This document shows, one piece after another, positions 1 through 10,269 of a DNA stretch of 64,000 bases. This DNA is from Schistocephalus solidus (taxonomy: Eukaryota; Platyhelminthes; Cestoda; Diphyllobothriidea; Diphyllobothriidae), in NCBI GenBank assembly GCA_017591395.1, contig WEDG01004507.1:1-64000 (forward strand). The letters run 5' to 3'. Under the pieces are notes generated by a model. The model saw only the letters and a list, made by a program, of their open reading frames with translations, did not search any database and was not told the origin of the DNA. The translations under genes and the position numbers were made by a program. Numbering within the stretch: the stretch's first letter is position 1; the number at the start of each line of letters is the position of its first letter.

Positions 1-400
1 GTTGGGTAACAGTGTTTTTCGTAGTGATCTTACGCAAAAGGTAGATCAAACTAGTGGAGCAGTCGTTTTTTCACTTCAGTTTACTCCCCTGTTTGCAGAT
101 CTGGGAGATAAAGGTGGTTTTGCCTTTCCTCTGACCTTTCAACTTAATCAACAAACCTATGGAATACCATTGATACTGCTCTTACTGTACGTCTCCTAGT
201 TTTCGAAGGGCAAATGAATGAAATCTATCTGCAACTGGTGACCTGTCAGGTTTCAGTTGGAGCAACTTTGACTCTATTTACGTAAGCAAACAGTCAAGAA
301 TATCTTCTTGTGCGAACAATGCGGTATCTTGTTGATATTCTAGGTGGGTGAGATTACTAGAATTAGCTTCGTGAGCGAGGGTCGACTAAAAGAAGCTACA
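1..400. other. unassigned sequence before the Penelope-like element
   Basis: An open frame of 65 codons runs from the window edge to about 199, starting on TTG rather than ATG. It shows no motif I recognise. The rest has frequent stops in all frames. It may be host intergenic DNA or an older repeat. Confidence 0.3.
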
Positions 401-578
401 TATTACTGCTATAAATACCACTCACCTAGTGCGTCTATCACCCTTTTATGCAACCGTCTCTGATGATGGGTCCGAGAGAGAATCCTAAATTTCAGGCCAC
501 TAAACACCATGTTCCAGAGATCACCTCTTCTTCCTCTGAAATGCTTCCTGGAACTCGCCTGTTCACTTCTATCAGCAA
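401..578 (+). repeat. Left terminal direct repeat of the PLE (pseudo-LTR-like)
   Basis: Aligns by eye along its whole length with 3052-3236. Shared blocks include CGAGAGAGAATNC, GTTCCAGAGATC, CCTGGAACTCGCCTGTTC and CTTCTATCAGCA. The repeat lies immediately upstream of the element's coding region. A third, diverged copy lies at about 56085-56213. Confidence 0.75.
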
Positions 579-808
579 TCTGTTTGAGTGCGATGCGCTC
601 AGATCGGCTCAACGGTGGGATACATATGCCGTTCGGGAGCCGTCTACCTATGCGCAGATTCGGTTTCTGCCCAGGTTCCTTGACCATAATGTGTTGCCGA
701 AATGTGTGTTAAACAAACCTCCTGTCAACACAGAGCTGGCGAGACGTGTGGTAGTCCAACATGGCAGAAGAATGATCCGAGTGCTCCTTCAAGTCTGTCA
801 CTTGAGAC

Positions 809-2480
809 TTGGCAGATCAACAGAAGGCAAAGCGCTGCGAGTTCATGGGGGAGAACAGCACAAAGCTGCTTCAGCAGAGGGTGGTCGAACGAACCCGCGA
901 ACAAAAAGCGATTGGTGAAGCAGCACTAGGGAACAAATTTCGTAAGCTGCCTGCTCCAAAGTCATCCAAAAACGACAAACTGGTACACAACCTGTCGTCA
1001 AAGGAGCTGACGGAGGATCAACTGCAGGAGTTAAGACACGAAGCCTCGTTCAATATAGCTGATTCCAAACCTGCCAACATGGTTGCAGCAGTGGAGTTAA
1101 GTCACAGCCAGATGGAAGTAACAGACAAAGCCACGAACTGTATTCGACATCAAGTATCATCCGTTCTCGTGGCTCACAGGCCGCGCGACGCGTTTTTCAA
1201 GGTCGAACGTGATGCACTTAAGGAACTCAGGGCTGACAACGACCTCGTCATCGTTCCTGCGGACGCTATACGGCGTACTGGACAGGACAAACTACATTCA
1301 GAAAGCCAAAAGCTAGTTGGAGGACCGTCAGTCCTATGTTACATACGAACCCGACCCCATAAATGCTGACAAGCGAGATTAACGCGACGCTGTTGGTAAT
1401 GGAGGACTCAGGTGCAATATCACCGATCGATCGACGCATACCGAGACCAAAAGAAAAGGCCCTGGCCCATTTAAAAGGTCTCCCAAAAGTGCACGAAGAG
1501 GGTGCTCCCCTCCGGCCAATCGTATCACTCAAAGGAACTCCAACCTACGGACTGGCAAAGGGGCTTTTTCGACGTCTCACATTTCTGACCACTTTTTCTG
1601 ACACCTCAGTTAGCACCTTCACAAAGTTCTTTGAGAAACTTAAAGGGGTAAGACTCCTACCAAACGACGTCATGGTATCTTTTTATGTCACGTCTCTTTT
1701 TACTTCAATGCTGCAGGACCTGGCAATCGAGACTATCGGATTACTCCTACGGGACAAATACGATGAAATGGAGAATCACCTCGGACAGGCCCAAATCCTC
1801 CAACTCCTGAATTTCGGTCTCAAGACGTACTTCACGTTTGACGGAACAATCTACGAGCAGGTGAAAGGCACGCCAATGCGTTCGCCGATTTCAGGACTCA
1901 TAGCCGAGGTGGTCTTGCACTGGTTTGCGTCGCTGGTCTTCTGACACCACAGACCGAAATTATGGGCTTGGTACTTGAATAATACTTTCGTTATAATTGA
2001 ACAGGATCAGGTGCTGACATTCAACGAACGTCTCAACCCGTCTTCCCGGACATTCAATTTACAATGGAGGAGGAAGAAAACAACCAGCTGGCCTTTCTGG
2101 AAGTGCTCGTTTGCCGCAAAGATTGTGGTGGCCTGAAAACCAAAGTTTAGAGGAAAGCGACAAATACGAAGCAATTACTGAATTTCAAAAGCAAGCACCT
2201 AATCATTCGCAAACGAAGTTGCGTAAGGGCGCTATAACGGCGCGTCAGGATGCATTGCAGTGAAATGGAAGACAAGGTCGACGGGTACTGAGAGCGAATG
2301 GTTACCCACGCAACTTTTTCAACCGGTGCACAGGCAAACGAAAAGAGAGATCAAATCCAGCAGACCCTAAATTCTGGCGAGCTCTTCCGTACGTGAAGAA
2401 CGTCTCAGGAGCCGTCAGCGCCTTCTCAGTCCACTTGGATTTGGGGTTACACGCAGTCCAGAAGCAACCATCCTGCATCG
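809..2480 (+). pseudogene. PLE reverse transcriptase, catalytically dead
   Basis: The readable frame at 809-1369 continues in another frame at 1363-1944 and in fragments to about 2480. It begins on a non-ATG codon, and the first in-frame ATG is near 845. The N-terminal part contains KLVHNLSSKELTEDQLQ and FNIADSKPANM, followed by RT fingers (LKGLPKVHEEGAPLRPIVS, GTPTYGLAKG) and palm. The motif A aspartate of the FDVTSLFTS type is tyrosine here (TAT at 1684-1686). GTPMGSP has become GTPMRSP. The YVDD box is read as YLNN at 1972-1983. The endonuclease follows downstream. By family knowledge the three aspartates bind the catalytic metal ions, so loss of all three means an inactive enzyme. A stop also interrupts the region near 2148. 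Confidence 0.8.
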
Positions 2481-2484
2481 AGTC

Positions 2485-2700
2485 ATGAGGCCGAAAGACC
2501 CACTGCCACGACAGGAAACTTCTGGCATAGTTTACCGGAACTGTTGCAGTTAGGAACAAAGCATCTACGTCGGAGAAACTGGGAGATTGCTCCGGAAGCG
2601 ATTGACCGAGCACGCAGCTGCGGTGAGGAGGAAAGACGTTGGCTGTCAGGTTGCAACTCACTCGACGGGACCCGGCCATATCGTTTCAGTTTGATGAGGC
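2485..2700 (+). pseudogene. PLE GIY-YIG endonuclease domain (broken)
   Basis: The frame starting at ATG 2485 reads into GIVYRNCCS, a TAG stop at 2551-2553, then IYVGETGRLLRKRLTEHAA and VRRKD. This matches the GIY-YIG nuclease core: GIVY, YVG for YIG, the conserved arginine and the EH pair. In PLEs this domain sits C-terminal to the RT and cuts the target DNA. Further coding remnants (DEAKTLARNDN and SINKRNELSSPYSVLR in another frame) run to about 3020. The in-frame stop and later frameshift make it a pseudogene. Confidence 0.75.
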
Positions 2701-3051
2701 CAAAACCCTCGCAAGGAATGATAACCACATGAGCCGCAAGCTGCTTGAGTTACGGTTCTCAGGTCAACCATCCATTAACAAGCGCAATGAACTCTCGTCC
2801 CCATATTCTGTGTTGAGGCATTGGAGGAGCAGGGGAATCGGTCACGTGGGGAGGACGTGGGCGACCAATACTTCCAATGACAGTGAGCCAAATTGCCGGG
2901 TCATTCTCATGCCCACATCGAACATGAGTGATAAAATCATGGCAATTAACGACTCGGACGCTGATGGCCAAGCTATCATAGCGTCAACTACGACACCCAG
3001 CGGTGATCGCCACAGCTGCTAATTTTAGTACGCATGTGATCGTGTGGTCAC

Positions 3052-3236
3052 TACTTACTACAAATACTGCTCACCTTGTGCATCCATCACCCTTTTCTGT
3101 AACTGTCTCTGGTGCTGGCTTCGAGAGAGAATACGAAACGTCAGGCCGATAAACCCCACGTTCCAGAGATCTCCTCTTCTTCTTCTTCTTCTTCTGAACT
3201 GTTTCCTGGAACTCGCCTGTTCGCTTCTATCAGCAC
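3052..3236 (+). repeat. Right terminal direct repeat of the PLE
   Basis: Directly repeats 401-578. It begins about 30 bp after the end of the PLE coding remnant. It differs by an expanded CTT/TCT triplet run (about 3172-3195) where the left copy has only two or three triplets. Confidence 0.75.
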
Positions 3237-3311
3237 TGCTGGTTTTGTTGGTGCATCCGTCTCTAGTGCACCCTTTTGGACATCAGTTTCAAAATCTGGT
3301 AACTATTTACT

Positions 3312-3553
3312 TATGTTTTACATATTTAAGTGCATAGCATTTTTACAATATCCTTTAGTCCCACGTCACCTGCACCGATTCCTGGGGGTCACCCGCGGTG
3401 TTCTACTAGGGTCATTTGTTCCGAATGTTCCGAATGTTTTACGTATTTAAGTGCATAGCATTTTTACAATATCATTTAGTCCCACGTCACCTGCATCGAT
3501 TCCTGGGGGTCATTCGTGGTTTTCTACTATGGTCATCTGTTCCGAATGTCCCT
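3312..3553. repeat. Two tandem copies of a 121 bp unit
   Basis: The block TGCATAGCATTTTTACAATA occurs at 3331 and again at 3452. The shared sequence continues through CCCACGTCACCTGCA and GATTCCTGGGGGTCA to TTCCGAATG, giving a period of 121 bp with few differences. The ORFs across it merely repeat the same peptide and are not genes. It lies about 75 bp beyond the right PLE repeat and could belong to its 3' flank. Confidence 0.85.
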
Positions 3554-3603
3554 AATATCCTCAAGGGAAACACTTTGCAACCTAAAATCCCATTTCACTT
3601 ATT

Positions 3604-3880
3604 TTGACAAAATGTGTCTGTTACTCTGAGCTCCCCACGGTTATTCTCACCAAGCTGTCTGTCAGGCTGCGGTGGCATTTTAGGTTAAGCAGGGGTGGAC
3701 AGAGTATAATCGATTTGAAGCGATTCAAAGCTGAACTGTTGAGACACAATCGGCCGTGTCCTATAGTTCATTTCTTTCTCCTTTTGTACCTCTTGCATCT
3801 GCGTCTGTCGTACTCAGCGATCCTAACGGGTGTCAGATATAATTTCCTGCCCATTATAAATAAATAAATAGTTTAATTGA
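3604..3880 (+). mobile_element. Possible 3' tail of a LINE ending in ATAA microsatellite
   Basis: An open frame of about 87 codons (non-ATG start) ends shortly before CCCATTATAAATAAATAAAT. The peptide IIDLKRFKAELLRH resembles the last helix of LINE RT C-termini (compare VFKRKLDRY and AFKRRLHIYLN in other copies here). Ending in short ATAA repeats is typical of CR1/Jockey-like 3' ends, and the family C copy at 24.83 kb ends the same way. Only the tail is present, as expected for a 5'-truncated copy. The family is uncertain. Confidence 0.35.
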
Positions 3881-3889
3881 GCACCCATA

Positions 3890-5160
3890 AGAATACATTT
3901 TAGGTAAATCAAAACAATTTTCGAGTAAATTGTAGACTGAATAAAAAAACCGCACAGTATCCAGTTTTTGTTTATAATAGGCAGTCTGATATGAACAACA
4001 GTCGGCCTTCGCTACAGAACGTCATTTCTGTTGAACTTGCATCTAGCCTGAGATACTTTCTCAAATAGTGATTGCCTTCCAGCATCTTGAAAGCCTTTTT
4101 TGTACTTTTGTGATTATTTATTTCGTTACTTCCTCCTGTCAGCAATGGGTCCCGACATCCAGTCTAGAATCCTCGGGAAACTTAATGGAGGAAGACAAAA
4201 TTTAAACATTCTGATTGACTAATCCCGATATACACTTAGACACAAACCTCTCAGTAGGCTGCGTTTCGGTCGGAATCAGTGCCAGGCGAAGATATGGTAT
4301 CCGGCACCTCTCCTCATGGCACTGACAAGGATATGAACTGGCCGCTGGTAAAATACCCAAAAGGAAGCATCTTAGGAGAAGTTGCAGGCAAAAATAAGAA
4401 GCACACCAAGTTAATTTCAAATCTTCGACCACCGTGGATGTTTATTTGCTTTTGAAATGTGGTCTAGCGGATGCTATTGGAGCTTTTAGATATCGATAAT
4501 CTAATTCATACCAACGGCATTTTCATCCTCGAAAAATTACACGGAGTGCACCGTACGGAAATCCATGTTTTTCTGTCTTAACATTTTAACATCGAACTGA
4601 TTCCACTTCGATGACGCCTCGATGTCGATATTGTCCACTGCTGACTTTATCTCGATACCGACATGTCGAAATACCGCAATTTAGGCAAAAACAGGCTGCA
4701 GTATTGCCTACACGAAACGATTATTTGACGTGTGGGCTCTTCCCTGTATTTGGACACACATATTTTGCTGTATCTTTCACTGTTTATCTTTAGCTTATTT
4801 ACTCGATACCCTTCCCCCTTCAACTGACAATTCCAAAGTTAACTTCCAGTCCATCTGTAACCTGAAAACGAAAGAAGGCAATTTTTGGGAAACTTATTAA
4901 ATATATAATTTAACTCTTCACTTATGCACCAGATCGTCAGACGGATGTTTGATGGTAAATTCTCCTCAACTTAACTGGGGAATTGTTTATTTCAGTTTAT
5001 TGAGCGAAATAGGCGTGAGCCGTTGAGAACTCTATTTGCAGCCTAACATTGGGGGCGGTTTACAGAGAAACTGGGTGGATTGCAATTATTTAAAGACGAC
5101 CACAAAAACGGAAAATTCGAACATGAGTCTTAAGGGTTAACTTCCATCTCTCATCGTTCC
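3890..5160. other. no recognisable gene
   Basis: About 1.3 kb with stops in every frame. The short ORFs (for example 4202-4432 on the minus strand) show no domain, coding bias or repeat match that I can support. Confidence 0.4.
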
Positions 5161-5168
5161 GGTTCATT

Positions 5169-5400
5169 TTAGGACATAAATCTGTCAATGTTCCTTTTAA
5201 AATTTTCCATCAAAATATCTTCGGAGAGGGCGTTCCGCGCTTTGGCCATTCTGAAAGCAAAAGAGAATTTTTGCAGATTCAGTCTTGTCTACTGAACGCT
5301 CAGGGTCAATGGGTGACCTCGGAGATTGGCCGTGGTAGCAAATTCAAAAAATTCTTCAAAAGCCAGGCATCAATCCAATCCCTTCACAAGTTGGAGTACC
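5169..5400 (-). pseudogene. Family A LINE, C-terminal RT tail
   Basis: Read on the minus strand, the region gives LVKGLD, a stop, then FEEFFEFATTANLRGHPLTL, and ends in ENFKRNIDRFMS followed by a stop (TAA, complement of 5169-5171). This matches the C-terminus of the long RT at 36732-38216, which reads FFELAKTTNLRGHPLKLRV and ends near VFKRKLDRY. Only the last ~75 residues are present, so it is a 5'-truncated insertion. It abuts a Ty3/gypsy gag relic on its upstream side, as if the LINE tail had inserted into it. Confidence 0.7.
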
Positions 5401-5985
5401 GTAGGTGAACCCACAAATTTGCCTGTAACGGTAGCAGGACGGTAGTTGTGTTGAAGGAACAGATGATTGCTGTTTATATGAAATCCCGGCAGTGTTCACC
5501 TGAGAGACAGCCAATTCAGTTTCGAAGGATGGTATCACTCCAATGTTTGACTGAGTCAGCTGCTAAACGTTTTGCCGTACGCGTTCTTGATGACTGGCGA
5601 TATCACAGGCCTTCTCTCACGACAAATCTCTCTTCTCTGATAACAGCTATTCCCGCGCTTTTTCATCGCGTAAACCAACGATCAACTGCTGAACGAGCAG
5701 TGCCTGCTCGAGTTTGCCTGTCATGATCTTTTAATATCTGCAGTCCTGGATGACAAGTGCCAGATTCGTAATAAAATCACTAATGCAGCGATTGGATTCC
5801 TGATTCATCTGACAAACTGATAGCGACTCAGAAAGATGTTGTCTTTTCCGCCCCATGCTGCCTAGAGCTTTGTGAATGTTGTTTGAAAATTGGTGACCTC
5901 AAGCAAATTAAGGGCGTCGAAGTAACTTTGTGCCAACTTTTCTAGATGGGTTCGGAGGAGTTTCAATTTAGAGTTAACGTCTCGT
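5390..5985 (-). pseudogene. Ty3/gypsy-type gag relic
   Basis: The minus strand reads, with frameshifts and stops, ISDFITNLALVIQDC, then LEQALLVQQLIVGLRDEKAR, LLSEK and EKACDIASHQERVRQNV. This is the capsid-end pattern of Ty3/gypsy Gag proteins (ISDFI..L, L..Q.V.GLRD, LLSEK.LT..KA). Further on, CYRYRQICGFTYGTPTC could be a degenerate zinc knuckle with a cysteine and the histidine replaced by tyrosine. Gag packages the RNA of LTR retrotransposons. No protease, RT, integrase or LTR of the same element was found nearby, so this is an isolated fragment. Confidence 0.6.
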
Positions 5986-5989
5986 GTAC

Positions 5990-6450
5990 ACGTGGGTGAC
6001 AATATCGGAATCAGTTCAATATAATCCTCAAATGTCTTTCTCCATTGTAACTATGAGTCCTTTGAGGGTTTTGGAGTGTTTTTCGGCCATAAAGGTAACG
6101 ATGTAGGCAATAATGAAGCCATGTTCGTTGAGCTGCGTCACCAATATTATGTATCCAACACAGAAGGCTGGTTGTAAACAAGACGTGTACGGAGGACGGG
6201 AAACAGCACAAGTGAGGAGTCTTAAGGGACACAGCAGTGCATATGGCAAAGCGGAAATTTCATAGGCTGAAGGGTGACCACTCAGAAAAAAGGTGGGCTG
6301 GCCGTGTATACATGACCTTGAAATTTTCCTTATCACGCGCGAGGGCGTCATGTCCATGTGGGTTACGTACACTTCACTGACCCACAGAAATTTAATGTTC
6401 GCTAACTGACATCTGTCAGCATAAGAGATACTGGATCCACAACGAGAAAT
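5990..6450. other. unassigned segment between gag relic and family B LINE
   Basis: A 143-codon open frame on the minus strand (6028-6459) enters from the family B RT C-terminus (YADRCQLANIKFLWV near 6400 matches that family). It then diverges into sequence matching neither family A nor family B. It may be a diverged LINE C-terminus and 3' UTR. Confidence 0.3.
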
Positions 6451-6693
6451 AGTCTTCAAGTAAAACCTCTCTGAACATTTTCAATCTAACTGCGTTCAGG
6501 GGCGTTCATCAGACCAAACATGGGACAGCAGTATTCTTATATGGGAAGAACAAACATGTGGTACAGGTTTAACTTTATTTCCGAAGGAAGAAATTATGCG
6601 ATGTAAAACCACATATCTGCACAGCCTTTGCAGAAATTCGATCTGCATGGGGCGATAATGCTAGCTTATTCGTGTAACTTAGACCTAAGTCAC

Positions 6694-7972
6694 TTATGAG
6701 TGATCGTTCTGAAAGTTGACTTTTTGAAATACTAGGCATCCAGCAATCTTGGTGGAGCCAAAATACATGAAAATACTCTTGGATGGAGAAAATCCAATCT
6801 GCGAACTAGAACTCCAACGTGAGAGCATAAGTAGGTCAGTGTTGATTTTATCAATGCAACTATTGGCCATGTCCTTAGAAAATGGGTAAAGACACTTACG
6901 ATCATCAGCGTAAACAAAATTTTGTGAATTTTTGAGTAATGTTGACATTTCCTTTGAGTACAGAATGAAGGGGAGGGGACCTAAAACCGTGCCTTGAAGA
7001 ACTTCACTCGTGATCGGCTGAGGCATCAAGTAGCTATTACTTACAAAGACCTTATGGCTATGGTTAGACAATTAGGAACCAATGAAGTTGAGGAGAGGAG
7101 GCCGAGTGCCGAGGGCTTCCAGTTTCACTAGAAGATGTCTGTGTGGTACCTTGTCAAAGTCTTTGCTCAGATCAAAGTAGATCACTACCACTGATTGCAT
7201 CTCATGACGAAGGGAAGTGACGAGGTTAAGAAAAACTAAGTGACACACTTTGCATGATCTTCCAGGAAGAAAGCTATATTTCAAGTCACTTAGAAGCTTA
7301 TTTTCTGAGCAGAAGTCGAGCATTCGATTTAAAATGTTTTTTTTAAATTTTGCTACAGTCGAGGTTTTTTGAACGCCTAGGTAGTTATTTACGTCCGAAC
7401 GAGATCCCGACTTGAACACAAGAAGAATAATATATGTGTTCCATGAGACAGGAAAAAATCCATTTAAAAGATAAACTTAGAATATATGGTTAAGCAATCG
7501 ATGGAAGCTTGGCACTCTCTGGATCATTGAGTTTGGAACACCATCAGTCCCCGAAGAGTGCCAGTTTTTTAGACGAATTGAGTACTTCCGAATTAATTCT
7601 AAGGAGAAAGCAATGGTATTGATAACATTGAATGAGTATGGCTGAAACGTCAGAACCGGTTCAGATGCCGTCGTAAGATGTTTTGCAAAGAAAGGACCAA
7701 ACGGTTCAGCCTTGTCAGAGAACAAAGTTTTTATCTTCATTCAGTAGTGTAGGAAATGCATATCCTCTTTTAGAGGTGGACCAATAACGGAACATTTGAG
7801 CAACAGATTTTGCAGAGTATAGATCGCTAAGTGCGCAGGATTCCCTCTGTCTTTCACGTGCATGACGAATTTTATAGGCTAATTTAAAAATTTCTGCGAT
7901 CCTTAGATGCACAGATAACGAACTAGTAGATTGATCTTTCAATTGCCTCTTCAATTTCCTTATTCTTGGCAA
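6694..7972 (-). pseudogene. Family B reverse transcriptase
   Basis: Four consecutive minus-strand open segments (7972-7715, 7740-7477, 7419-7072, 7071-6694) carry the RT. The first is separated from the rest by one frameshift near 7740. The last three share one frame broken only by stops. Motifs include FKSGSRSDVNNY in the fingers, VVIYFDLSKDFDKVPH (motif A, aspartate kept), EVLQGTVLGP and NFVYADDRKC (motif C, both aspartates kept). Retention of all catalytic residues with only a few lesions in 1.3 kb suggests a younger copy than the PLE or family C. The endonuclease lies upstream on the same strand. Confidence 0.75.
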
Positions 7973-8183
7973 AAGAAAGTGGGGAAGGGTGGATTCCGAA
8001 GCGTAGGGCTTGGCAATTTAAGTGGGCAAAAATTCCAGGATAGTATTTCAAACGACCGGCATGAAGTCATAAAGACTTGCTACGTCATTCCTGGAGGAGA
8101 GATGCTGCCAGTTCAATGATTCAAAAAAATTGTTAACCAAGTTGATATCTGCGAGGTCAAAAGCACGATAGTTACCAATGGCG

Positions 8184-8825
8184 CTATCCTTTTCGAAGAG
8201 ACAAGCGGAAGGCAACCATGAATTGATATATGGTCACTTTGGAAGAGGTCCTGCTTAAATCAGCGAAGAGGGGAGAAATGTCGTTTGTGAAAATCAGGTC
8301 TAAAATATGCTTGTCTCTCGTTGAAGAACGGACCAGCAGAGCCCAAATAGAATGGCTGAAATCTGGGTGGAAAAAAGTTTGAAATCTAGTCAATTCCATG
8401 AAAATTAAAATCAACGATTATTTTTATGTCAGAATTTGACTCTGAAGCCAATTTAAAAATTTCACAAAGTTTTGCATCATCATCGGATGATGAATTAGGC
8501 GGGTTTTAAATGCATCCGAGAATCGCCTTTTGTCGGGGTGACAGGAAAATAGATGCGAAGCAGTAATTAACAGAGAATGACGTTGCAACTAGATTGAACG
8601 GTAAGTGCTTAAATGAAGCTTTAATATAGAGAAGACAACCACTACCACACTAACTAATGCGGTCTTGACGGTAGAGATCATATTCGTCTATGATAAGCAA
8701 AGAGTGAGAAATTAAGGGATGGGTCCAAGATTCAGTTACACATAAAACATCGGGCATTAACTCGAAAGCAGTGGCTCTAAGTTGAGCCATCTTATTTATA
8801 CCAGACCTAGCATTAAGCAATATGA
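8184..8825 (-). pseudogene. Family B AP-like endonuclease domain
   Basis: The minus strand reads LLNARSGINKMAQLRA (N of the N-A-R-S start), DVLCVTESWTH (catalytic glutamate), VDFNFHGID (GDFN-type motif with G to V) and STRDKHILDLIFTNDISPLF. These are the successive motifs of the LINE endonuclease related to exonuclease III, which nicks the target. The final SDH motif is not readable: the matching position reads SSKVTIYQF. At least one stop lies near 8510. The RT follows on the same strand. Confidence 0.7.
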
Positions 8826-9840
8826 CATCTGATGTAGTTTGAGTAGCCGAACTATGGTAATCGTTATTTAGAAAAAAATTTGGATGTGGGTAATAAGGTT
8901 GGGAGTTATTGTTGTTTGGATAGTAAATACCAACTGGGCTAGGACCAATAAGTTGGAAGCTGTTGCAGTTTGGAGAGTAACTGCCAACTGTGCCAGAACT
9001 ATTGGCATATGGAGAGTCAGCAACAAAAGGCTGAGAGGCAGATATAATAATGGAACGTTAGACTAGGGTAAGCTGATTGGTAGTTAACTTGGAATGGGGG
9101 AGGCTAGAAGGAAGATAGAGAGTATGAGGGGGAGGGCAAGCAGCTATAAGGATTAGGTGGTGGAAATCCGGTCCTACTCTGGAGTTAGAAGGATTTGGGG
9201 TGATTCACGTGTGAACTACTGGCGCCAGGTGGTGGAAAGCCTAGACTAGTTGGGAGTTCAGATGACCGGGGACGATTACCATTGGGGCCAGCGGTAGGGT
9301 AAAAAATAGGGTTCTCGTTGTATCTGGTGTTCGGAACAAGCAATTATTCTGGGTAAAAATTTGACCTATGGGGCTTATAGAGGAGTTCAATTGTAGAGGC
9401 TAAGTATATCTAGTAGAATGCAGCATATCGTTTAATTGAACTATGTTACTTTTATTTGGGTCGTATTCGGATTCAAATTTTGAATCACCTCGTTTTGACG
9501 CCATTCCTGGGTGATTTTAATGGAAAACTATGACGACTTCGTTGATATGATGAAGCTTTCGGTCTAGATGATAAAGCCTGACGCACCGATGTTCTAGGTT
9601 GTGCACTCGTAGAATTAGAACTGACAACTGGGGATGCTGCTCAGATGGAGAGAGGCGAAGGCGGTAGTTGGCTTGAGTGAGTGGTAGAGGTAGAGGTAAG
9701 GGGTAGTAGTCTGTCAGATTTCACAAGGGTAAGATTAGCTGACCCCTTATGGTTTATTATCTTGCGAGCAGATTGAGGAGCTTTTGGCTGAGAAGCTGAG
9801 GGTTTATTTGAGGAGAGGAACCTCTTCTTCGCTCCATGGG
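8826..9840 (-). pseudogene. Family B linker region, Pro/Ser/Asn-rich
   Basis: The minus-strand reading nearest the endonuclease is open and in frame with it: ASQPFVADSPYANSSGTVG, then SPNCNSFQ, GIYYPNNNNSQPYYPHPNF. Further upstream it continues with stops through GNRPRSSELPTSLGFPPPG and SSRPKASSYQRSRHSFPLK. Such low-complexity Pro/Ser/Asn sequence joins ORF1 or the N-terminus to the endonuclease in many CR1-like LINEs. On the plus strand the same DNA shows a loose imperfect repeat around 8890-9030, which is the codon-level image of the Asn/Pro-rich peptide. Confidence 0.5.
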
Positions 9841-9847
9841 GTTGAGA

Positions 9848-10260
9848 TCATGACAAAGGAAAATTTTCGCGTTTTCCAGATATCTTGAAACTGGGTTTTG
9901 GTGGGCGAAAAACGGAATCAACCTCGATTGGGGAAAACAGTTTAACTAAACTTGGTGGATTTTTGCTACGGGATGATAGGCGTTTAGCATCCGCTATCTT
10001 ATAGTTGAATCCACAGGAGTATAGGAAACCCACCGCAACAGCAATAGGCTGTGCTGATCGAGGAACATTTTTTATAAGAAATCGAATATTCTTTTTTACC
10101 TATCAGAAGATTCCCAGGCAACCAAGTGAACAAGTGAGTCTAGACTTTTACATTCTTCAGAGGGAACATTTGAGATGTTCTCATCGAACAGTTTCCCTAG
10201 AATTGAGTGCATGGCATCAAATTTCACCATAAAGTCGTTACAATTGCATAACGCAGTCAT
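9848..10260 (-). pseudogene. Family B ORF1-like nucleic-acid-binding protein
   Basis: The minus strand gives CNCNDFMVKFDAMHSILGK, then AWESSDR, a frameshift, PRSAQPIAVAVGFLYSCGFN and YKIADAKRLSSRSKNPPSLV. The arrangement (short helical segment, an ES-S/D-R turn, about 30 residues, then I-DAKRL and P-LVK-F) resembles the RRM-like domain of LINE ORF1 proteins, which bind element RNA. The final 61 codons (9848-10033) are open. Identification is by pattern only and the N-terminus is not defined. Confidence 0.4.
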
Positions 10261-10269
10261 GCCAAGCTA

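Larger units (their letters stand above)
401..3236 (+). mobile_element. Degraded Penelope-like element (PLE) with flanking direct repeats
   Basis: A broken coding region of about 2.2 kb carries, in order, a PLE-type N-terminal region, a reverse transcriptase and a GIY-YIG endonuclease. It is bracketed by two directly repeated segments of about 180 bp (401-578 and 3052-3236). PLEs move by reverse transcription and often carry terminal direct repeats called pseudo-LTRs, so the layout fits the class. Frameshifts and stop codons scattered through the frame, plus lost catalytic residues, show that the copy is dead. The outer limits are those of the repeats; no target-site duplication was identified. 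Confidence 0.8.
6400..10265 (-). mobile_element. Near-full-length degraded LINE, family B (CR1/Jockey-like)
   Basis: Reading right to left, one minus-strand element contains an ORF1-like region (9848-10260), a Pro/Ser/Asn-rich linker (8826-9840), an AP-type endonuclease (8184-8825) and an RT with an intact YADD box (6694-7972). The RT thumb then reads LSYTNKLALSPHADRISAKA near 6680-6620, matching the plus-strand copy at 17901. The order ORF1-EN-RT is the standard layout of this LINE class. Stop codons and frameshifts occur in each part. At about 3.9 kb recognisable, it is the most complete LINE in the window. Confidence 0.75.
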
